From positions 1 to 64,000 of the forward strand of contig RIAZ01000005.1 in the NCBI GenBank assembly GCA_003762615.1: DNA of 64,000 nt, written 5' to 3'. Shown piece by piece: positions 58,250-64,000 of this stretch. The translations under genes and the position numbers were made by a program. How positions within the stretch are numbered: position 1 is the stretch's first letter; every line of letters starts with the position of its first letter. Source of the stretch: Muribaculaceae bacterium Isolate-037 (Harlan) (GTDB lineage: Bacteria > Bacteroidota > Bacteroidia > Bacteroidales > Muribaculaceae). The notes under the pieces were generated by a model. That model saw only the letters and a list, made by a program, of their open reading frames with translations. It was not told where the DNA came from and did no database searches.

Positions 58250-60097
58250 ATGAGAAAACTGATATTATTCATATTTCTGATATTGGCATTGCCGTTTTCG
58301 GTCATGTTCATTGGTTGTGACCACAAGACCAAGGCATGGGATACGATGGACAAGGCAGAGGGCCTTATGAACTCCAGGCCGGACTCCGCATTAACTATGT
58401 TATCCTCGATTGATAAGAATGTACTCGGAGGCGAGGAGGAAAAGGCCCGGTTTGCGCTGCTGATGTCAATGGCACTTGATAAAAATTATATTGACACGAC
58501 CTCTTTTGACGTGCTTCAACCGGCAATCGACTATTATTTTGTGAAAGGTACTCCCGATGAACGATTGCGCACCCTTTATTATCAAGGTCGCATTTTCCTG
58601 AACAAGTCTGACTTTGATATGGCAATGCAGTGCTTTCTTAAAGCGGAAGATCTAAAAAATGAATGCAAGGACACTATTACATATGCCAATTTGCTCGTTG
58701 CTCAAGGAAATATATATGCCCAATCGTGCCAAATGGAAAGTTATGTAAGAAATAATCTGTGTGCATCAGAACTATATAACAAGATTGGAGAACAGCGTCG
58801 GGAATTGTCAAGTCTTATCCGTGCTCTGGATGGCTCCATTAGTTTGGGAAGCAGAGAAAGGGCGGACAGCCTCATGCCGCACATAGACTCACTTATTGAA
58901 ATACATCCTGAATTAAATGAAGCATCGATAAGAGTAAGGATGACTTACGGTATTCGTTTTAATTCCGATAGTGTTATTAACAATATCTTGGGTTCAATAT
59001 CTGATCTCTCTCAGTACGATGATGAAACCAAACTTGACATCACTTTAGGTTATCTGAACTTGAATGAACCTCTCAAGGCAAAAATGGTTTTTGAATCAAT
59101 TGACCAGGATAATCCTAAGTCGAAATCTTTTCGATACATTTCCATTAAACCTGAGGTTTTAGAAGCAAACGGGGAATATGAGAAAGCCCTTGATGCATAT
59201 AAAAATTTCCATTCAACCGTCGAATCTGAAAACTCTAAGATATATTCACAGAAAACGACTGTTGCTCAAGAACTTCATGAAATAAAGATTGACCATCTTT
59301 ACTCTCTTCAACGTAAGAATATGCAGATTTGGTTGGGATTATGTGTACTTTTGGTTCTCATTATAGTTATATGCATTATCTATTACCAACTTCGTTTAGG
59401 GAAGATCAAGCGGATTATTTCTGAACAGGAACAGTCACGACTTCAACTTGAAAACGAAAATCTACAAAAACAGAACTCAGTCCTTGAACTTGAAAGACAT
59501 AACGCCCAGTTGGAGTGTGAAAAGTAGAATCTCGCGGCCGAGAATATGAAATTAAAGATATCACAACTTGAGACTGATAAGCATAATGCGGAACTGGAAC
59601 TCGAGAAGAAAAATCTTGCTGCTGAAAATATGCAGTTAAAGATTTCTCAACTTGAATCCGAGGGAGAGCGACTAAAAGATTTGCTTAAAGAATCTGAACT
59701 GTCAAAACCGATTTTAGATGCTATCCAAGAGCGTATCGGAATATTAAATGGATTGCTGGCTGCCAAGATTTCGGGCAATGAAACATATTCAAAGCCATAC
59801 GATACATGGATAAACCAGGTTACAGAAGACAAGAAAAGTTTCATGGATTCCACCCGCCTTGCATTTAGAGCCTCATACCCGGCTTTCATGAAATATCTGG
59901 ATGACCATAATCTAACTGAGTTAGAATTGAACTATGTATGTCTGTATGCTATTGGCTTAAGAGGTAAAGAGATTAGTGAGTACATCCAAGTCAAACGACA
60001 CTACCATATGAGTACCGATATTCGGAAAAAACTTGGCCTCAATGAGAATGACACCAATCTGGGACTTCATATCCGAAACCTTATGAAGAAACTATAA
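58250..60097 (+). pseudogene. Membrane TPR/HTH regulator interrupted by an in-frame TAG
   Basis: From the ATG at 58250 the frame runs 425 codons to TAG (59525-59527), then continues in the same frame to 60097. The first part has a lipoprotein-like signal (LPFSVMFIGC), periplasmic TPR-like helices (about 20-340), a membrane helix (about 358-382) and the start of a coiled coil. The second part continues the coiled-coil repeat and ends in a LuxR-like HTH (LNYVCLYAIGLRGKEISEYI, VKRHYHMSTDIRKKLGL). The repeat unit EKKNLAAENMQLKISQLE appears intact after the TAG and as EK-stop-NLAAENMKLKISQLE at it, so TAG replaces a Lys codon. Reinitiation at the ATG 59546 could still make the HTH part. The family is common in Bacteroidales and controls neighbouring operons. 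Confidence 0.82.
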
Positions 60098-60127
60098 AGC
60101 ATACATCCCTGTTGAATACCTCATAAC

Positions 60128-60156
60128 GACCTTTCCTGATGGAGAGGTCTTTTTTA
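60128..60156 (+). terminator. Intrinsic terminator after the TPR/HTH regulator
   Basis: GACCTTTC (60128-60135) pairs with GAGAGGTC (60142-60149) with one G-T pair, followed immediately by a run of six T. It ends transcription 30 bases after the regulator stop. Confidence 0.82.
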
Positions 60157-60230
60157 TTTTACGGCTTGCGATAAAGGAAGACTCTCGGACAACCTAATGA
60201 ACCCCAAAAATAGGGTAAAAGACGGGTGGT

Positions 60231-60362
60231 GTCAAACTTTTGGTTTCAGCTAATTTTAAAAAACACCCCCCTCATTCTGTAATTTATTGATTATTAGCAT
60301 AATAAAAAGTTTGACCGTCAAACTTTTTCACTTGGATGCAAACTTTTCTCGATGTAATTTTG
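60231..60362 (+). promoter_or_regulatory. Operator and promoter of the peptide operon
   Basis: A perfect palindrome spans 60304-60328: left arm AAAAAGTTTGAC, one central base, right arm GTCAAACTTTTT. A further half-site GTCAAACTTTT lies at 60231-60241. Four bases after the palindrome, TTG (60332-60334), 20 bases, then TAATTTTG (60355-60362) form a Bacteroidetes promoter. A site just upstream of the -33 element suits an activator such as the neighbouring TPR/HTH protein. Confidence 0.72.
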
Positions 60363-60389
60363 CGATGCAAACCAAAAAACAGCAATGGT

Positions 60390-60752
60390 ATGAAGAAGTT
60401 AATGCTCATCATCGGGATAATGATTTCCCTATTTACAATGTCTGCATCCGCAGGTCAAACCCGTGCAGAAGTTTATCGTTGGAATCACGAGTCTATTATG
60501 AACGGTCTTGAACGCTCTCCCGCGCGTCTTCCGACAATAGACATCGTCTATGATTCGTCTTCCAAAAGTATCGAGATTATCAGTTCGATAGATTGCGATG
60601 CCACCGTATTTATCTATGACATGCATGGGAATCTCGTTGAATCAGCAGACTCGCTGGATGAAATATTATATCTCTCAGGAACAACTCATTCAGTATACTA
60701 TATCCGAATTGAATCTGATAACTGGTATGCCACAGCGACTATTATGGCCTAA
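60390..60752 (+). CDS. Secreted DUF3244-like protein
   Basis: A 120-residue secreted protein from the ATG at 60390 (signal LMLIIGIMISLFTMSASAGQ; the upstream ATG at 60336 would spoil the signal). The mature part matches the DUF3244 beta-sandwich (IDIVYDSSSKSIEIISSIDC, DATVFIYDMHGNLVESADSL, VYYIRIESDNWYATATI), the same fold as the C-terminal sorting-type domains of Bacteroidetes. It is the first gene after the promoter at 60355. DUF3244 proteins are small envelope proteins of unknown role, frequently next to TPR/HTH regulators. Confidence 0.75.
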   Translation: MKKLMLIIGIMISLFTMSASAGQTRAEVYRWNHESIMNGLERSPARLPTIDIVYDSSSKSIEIISSIDCDATVFIYDMHGNLVESADSLDEILYLSGTTHSVYYIRIESDNWYATATIMA

Positions 60753-60895
60753 CAATATACCATACTGCAAATCTATAGCATTTATTATCAAGCTGAAAAG
60801 ATTAAAGTCGACAATAATCCCACAGACCAGACTGGAACAAAGGCGCAAAAGCCGAAAAGCGTAATGAGTAGGCATTTCTTTAACTTCTTAAGCAT

Positions 60896-61054
60896 ATGAA
60901 AAAGTTAACAACCACAGACCTTCTGGATCTTAAGGGTGGCGTTTCAGTTGAAGAATACTGTGCCACACTCGATCAGATGATCCAGGACAACTGGGACAAC
61001 TGGAACAGAGATCAGAAGAAAGCAGCAACTGATGCGTTTAGTGCACATTGCTAA
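60896..61054 (+). CDS. Double-glycine leader peptide, first copy
   Basis: A 52-residue peptide precursor. The leader MKKLTTTDLLDLKGG has the hydrophobic spacing and Gly-Gly end recognised by C39 peptidase exporters (Bacteroidales GG-leader natural-product type). The 37-residue core starts VSVEEYC, contains the motif WDNW and ends in AHC. The two cysteines (core positions 7 and 37) could form one disulfide, made by the VKOR-thioredoxin protein encoded downstream. A terminator-like hairpin follows. The product may be a bacteriocin or a signal. Confidence 0.8.
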   Translation: MKKLTTTDLLDLKGGVSVEEYCATLDQMIQDNWDNWNRDQKKAATDAFSAHC

Positions 61055-61067
61055 AGACTCCGAATGT

Positions 61068-61152
61068 TGGGAAACTTCACTTCATGAGATATGTTTTCAG
61101 CCAACACCAGCAATGAATGGTTGTTTTGCATGAGGCGGAGTTTCCCAGTATT
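61068..61152 (+). terminator. Long hairpin with T-rich tail after the first peptide gene
   Basis: TGGGAAACT (61068-61076) pairs with AGTTTCCCA (61139-61147) and is followed by GTATTTTTC. It would partly terminate after the peptide gene and keep peptide mRNA in excess over the downstream genes, or stabilise its 3' end. Confidence 0.5.
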
Positions 61153-61183
61153 TTTCTTATAACATATAATTTCATGACGATCA

Positions 61184-62002
61184 ATGAAGTTTGCAGTATT
61201 AAATATAGCGATTATGGTAATGTCATTAGCATCTTATGTAACAGCAGGTGCTAAGAATAACTATCGCGCAATCTATAGTTTCCAGTACACAAAGGATTCA
61301 ATCAATTCATTAAAAGGGAATGACATCCTTTATTTGGAGATTTCAGAAAATAAATCATTTTGCTTTAGTTATTACTCATATCAGTCAGATTCTCTTAGAA
61401 GAGATCCAAACGGAAGAAAAATTTGGCGTCAGATGTTTTCTGCGGCAATTTCAAAAGATGGAACGAATGCAACTTCATTCCCTCATCAACGAAGCACATT
61501 TAAAATTTCAAAATACAACAACTCTGATACAATTAGTATTAAGGATGTAATTGATCGAGATATTTTTGAATATCAAACTTCCAAGAAAGACTTCAATTGG
61601 AATGTTTGTGACACTACGAAGGATATAGCTGGATACACATGCTACAAAGCCACCAGTAACTTTCATGGACGGTTATGGATTGTCTGGTTTTCTTTCGATT
61701 TGGCGATTAGCGATGGACCCTGGGTGCTTTGTGGATTACCAGGACTTATTCTGGAGGCGCACGACAGTGACAATCTATATTCCTTTAAACTCATTGGGTT
61801 GGACTCAACTCAAAAATTAAAGGAAGACTGGACAAAAAAAGGTAAGCAAATAGATAGAATTAGGTTTTTGAAAGAAAAATATAAATATCTAAAGAACTTA
61901 ACTTCTGTTTTTAATGCAGAAATGGGGACAAATATATCCTCCAATTCTGACACACGTTTTCTTGATGGACTTGAACCAGATTTTTTAAACACAAAAAAAT
62001 AA
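61184..62002 (+). CDS. GLPGLI family secreted protein
   Basis: A 272-residue protein of the Bacteroidetes GLPGLI family. A signal segment (VLNIAIMVMSLASYVTAGA) precedes a beta-rich body, and the name-giving motif WVLCGLPGLILEAHD lies at about 181-195. The family is secreted or outer-membrane associated and often co-encoded with peptide export systems; its function is unknown. The C-terminus ends soon after a charged region (LKEKYKYLKNLTSVFNAEMG), at normal length. Confidence 0.88.
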   Translation: MKFAVLNIAIMVMSLASYVTAGAKNNYRAIYSFQYTKDSINSLKGNDILYLEISENKSFCFSYYSYQSDSLRRDPNGRKIWRQMFSAAISKDGTNATSFPHQRSTFKISKYNNSDTISIKDVIDRDIFEYQTSKKDFNWNVCDTTKDIAGYTCYKATSNFHGRLWIVWFSFDLAISDGPWVLCGLPGLILEAHDSDNLYSFKLIGLDSTQKLKEDWTKKGKQIDRIRFLKEKYKYLKNLTSVFNAEMGTNISSNSDTRFLDGLEPDFLNTKK

Positions 62003-62012
62003 TTTCATTAAT

Positions 62013-62234
62013 ATGGAAAAGTTGAATCAAAGCAATTAAGGTTCTCTATATGGAGAACAGAAAATTAGCAAAGAATATGAAAAGCTAAGGAAAACAATAG
62101 AAACTGATTGGGATAGAGGTGGTTCTGCAACCCCCTCGGTATTATCCGATTGTTTCGTATCCATAAATAAAATAACGAATCAGGACATCGATCATAGACC
62201 AGCATTCTTAATATTATGTTATATCAAACATTGA
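62013..62234 (+). pseudogene. Small ORF broken by an early in-frame TAA
   Basis: From the ATG at 62013 eight codons (MEKLNQSN) reach TAA at 62037-62039, after which the same frame stays open for 64 codons to TGA at 62232-62234. The continuation has coding character (KISKEYEKLRKTIETDWDRG, SVLSDCFVSINKITNQDI) and overlaps the VKOR start by 19 bases, as tightly packed genes do. There is no alternative ATG. It may be a decayed small gene, such as an immunity or precursor protein, or a chance frame. Confidence 0.4.
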
Positions 62235-63724
62235 TTACATATGGTAAATTATTCTTGCGCAATATAGACAAGAATGACATAAGGATATTTTTGGAATCAT
62301 CTCCTCAATATCCCAACCTCTTGTCTGTCATACAAACGTTACAATATGCAGGGTTAGATGCGCAAGCGGGTCAATGTGATTGGGAATATCTGAAAAATTT
62401 GGATACAGCATTTCTTTTGCATCTAAAATCAGGCAGCCATGAAAATTTAGTTATTGCGAAATGGGACAAGAAATTAAATCGCCTAAAAAGCTACAAACTA
62501 AAAGAAAGGAAATGGATTGTCAACGACAAAAAGGATATAAAGGATTACTGGAATGGGATTGTCATTTATACCAACAATCACCCAATAAGCAAATGCGCCA
62601 TAGATCTTAAATCAATCGTCTTATCTGTAATTCTCGGAATAATCCTGTTATCTATCGTTTGCTTTTACACTCTTAAAATTAACACCATTTATTACACGCC
62701 TATATTCTTAGGATGTGTCATAAGCGGATGCCTGTATTTTAAAACAGAAATGTCCAGCAGCTTAATTGACAGATTGTGCCATATCTCAAAAGTTACTGAT
62801 TGTGAACGAGTGGAAAACTCATCATATAGTTCCCTATTCGGTTTCAACATGAGCTGTCTGGCATTTTCCTTTTTTGCATCCCAATTAATTTGCATAGGTA
62901 TCGGATATATATTAGGGACTACAAATATCCTTGATTCTCTTTACGTTATCTCAATAATCATATTCCTACCTATATTGGCATATTCTGTATATGGACAAGT
63001 TAAAATAAGAAGTATATGTCCTTTGTGTATGCTTGTCCTATTATGTATTGCTGCTGAGATTGCAATTTCCCCCTATTGGTCTTATTCCACAATAAGATTG
63101 AATATCATCGCAGTGTATAGTGGTGTGTTTACAGTTACGACAATTACATTGCAATACATTCACAATATAAAGCAAAAAGAGAGTGCTTATCTGACAGAGC
63201 GACTCGATTTACTGAAACTAAAACGTAAAAAAGCGGTTCTTCAATCAGAGAGTATTCCTACAAATCCAACCAAAACACCTATTGGATTTGGAGAAGAAGA
63301 TTCTTCAACTGTGGTTACTACCTTGATTTCTCCAAATTGTAGCCATTGTCGTAAGATGGTATCAGAATTCCTGAAATTACAAAAGAAGGGAGTAAGGTTC
63401 AAATGGAATATAATACTTGGACAAACAACGCCAAGAGATTCCGACATAATCGACATTTGGATTCAGCAGTATTATGCCGACAAGAATAAATTTTTTGAAT
63501 ATCTACATTTTTGGAGCAATGATTCTGCGGGTCGAATATCACAACCCCGAGTAAAAAAGACAACAGACACTATCAGTTTCTCTGATATTAAACAATCTTT
63601 TGAAAAGGAGATAATGGATATGAATATTTCAGGTTTTCCTCGGATTATCTTGAACGATAGATTGCTGTCTCAGATATATACGCCCAAAGATATTGAGTTT
63701 ATAATAATTGACGAAAATGCATAA
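62216..63724 (+). CDS. VKOR-thioredoxin disulfide-forming membrane protein with C39-like N-terminus
   Basis: A 502-residue protein. Residues about 1-120 resemble a peptidase C39 domain (SSPQYPNLLSVIQTLQYAGL, HLKSGSHENLVIAKWDKKLN) but lack the catalytic Cys. A VKOR domain with several membrane helices spans about 140-310: DCERVENSSYSSLFGFNMS is the signature loop and ICPLC (about 267-271) the redox pair. A thioredoxin-like domain follows with SPNCSHCRK (CxxC about 373-376) and cis-Pro in SGFPRIIL. It would oxidise cysteines of exported peptides; the C39-like part may bind the GG leaders. It lies between the two peptide genes. Confidence 0.87.
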   Translation: MLYQTLITYGKLFLRNIDKNDIRIFLESSPQYPNLLSVIQTLQYAGLDAQAGQCDWEYLKNLDTAFLLHLKSGSHENLVIAKWDKKLNRLKSYKLKERKWIVNDKKDIKDYWNGIVIYTNNHPISKCAIDLKSIVLSVILGIILLSIVCFYTLKINTIYYTPIFLGCVISGCLYFKTEMSSSLIDRLCHISKVTDCERVENSSYSSLFGFNMSCLAFSFFASQLICIGIGYILGTTNILDSLYVISIIIFLPILAYSVYGQVKIRSICPLCMLVLLCIAAEIAISPYWSYSTIRLNIIAVYSGVFTVTTITLQYIHNIKQKESAYLTERLDLLKLKRKKAVLQSESIPTNPTKTPIGFGEEDSSTVVTTLISPNCSHCRKMVSEFLKLQKKGVRFKWNIILGQTTPRDSDIIDIWIQQYYADKNKFFEYLHFWSNDSAGRISQPRVKKTTDTISFSDIKQSFEKEIMDMNISGFPRIILNDRLLSQIYTPKDIEFIIIDENA

Positions 63725-63832
63725 TAAAATGATATCATTCTATTCAGAGAGGCAGGCATTGAAACGACCTGCAAACGCAAAATCCTTCCCGCGTACAAGA
63801 GGAGTAAAACCGCAATTAATTTCATTACAATC

Positions 63833-64000
63833 ATGAAAAAGATTTCATCAATTGAGCTTATTGCTCTTAATGGAGGATCCGCTTCAGAACGTGATTGCAT
63901 GTGGTATCTTCAATACGAAGCAGGCACACATGTAAGCAGCGGCAATAAAAAAATGGAAGATGCTTACTGGGATGACTGGGCAAAACGTTTTGAAAAATGC
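63833..64000 (+). CDS. Double-glycine leader peptide, second copy (end at window edge)
   Basis: A 56-residue open frame to the edge of the window, with the stop probably just outside. The leader MKKISSIELIALNGG again has Gly-Gly at 14-15. The core starts SASERDC, contains WDDW and reaches KRFEKC. The Cys at core position 7 and the W-D-x-W motif match the first peptide, so the two are paralogues with different bodies. An AGGAG-like site precedes the gene by about 10-15 bases. Exporter genes would be expected next. Confidence 0.75.
   Translation, partial: MKKISSIELIALNGGSASERDCMWYLQYEAGTHVSSGNKKMEDAYWDDWAKRFEKC

Overview
The window looks like a mobile-element-rich segment of a gut Bacteroidales genome. 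Three things point there: promoters of the Bacteroidetes type (TTTG about 19-20 bases before TAnnTTTG), a complete Bacteroidales-type conjugation operon (TraE, F, G, J, K, L, M, N, O homologues of the CTnDOT family), and Bacteroidetes-specific families (GLPGLI, DUF3244, DUF4099-like, TPR/HTH membrane regulators). The genus cannot be fixed from the sequence; the fairly GC-rich coding style would fit Muribaculaceae or relatives.

Layout. 1-4962 (minus strand): a partial VapE-type helicase, small excisionase-like HTH proteins, a membrane protein and a tyrosine recombinase, with a 17-bp direct repeat on both sides of the recombinase block. 5652-10578 (plus): a replication/control operon with HTH proteins, a DnaD-like replication protein, two tandem DnaC-like ATPases and an XRE regulator, preceded by a leader with repeated TTGTACC sites. 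10666-12559: an RloA/RloB (AbiL-like) defence pair behind a perfect palindrome. 13227-13440: a well-folded putative structured RNA with its own promoter. 13573-33825: the type IV secretion operon from pilin-like TraE proteins to the coupling protein, closed by a strong terminator. It carries unusual extras: two lipoproteins, an 849-residue secreted protein, a radical SAM enzyme, an orphan DNA methyltransferase and a short protein with an HUH-like motif next to the coupling protein. 34121-38048: two cargo cassettes (SLOG plus phosphoribosyltransferase; AbiE-like pair plus phosphoesterase). 38283-41851 (minus): small hypotheticals and an M23 peptidase. 42076-57900 (plus): a second long operon with a TraP-like primase, more secreted VirB5-like candidates, cell-wall hydrolases, an SSB-like protein, ArdC anti-restriction and lysozyme.

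57948-64000 is visibly more AT-rich and different in kind. It holds an XRE repressor with its operator, a membrane TPR/HTH regulator broken by an in-frame amber codon, and an operon with a palindromic operator that encodes a DUF3244 protein, two paralogous double-glycine leader peptides with conserved cysteines, a GLPGLI protein and a VKOR-thioredoxin fusion. This looks like a secreted, disulfide-bonded peptide (bacteriocin or signal) locus that runs off the right edge.

The genes fit together as an integrative conjugative element (integrase, replication, T4SS, coupling protein, primase, wall hydrolases, anti-restriction) carrying phage defence and toxin-antitoxin cargo, with a peptide-secretion locus beside or inside its right end. 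No canonical relaxase is recognisable in the window.
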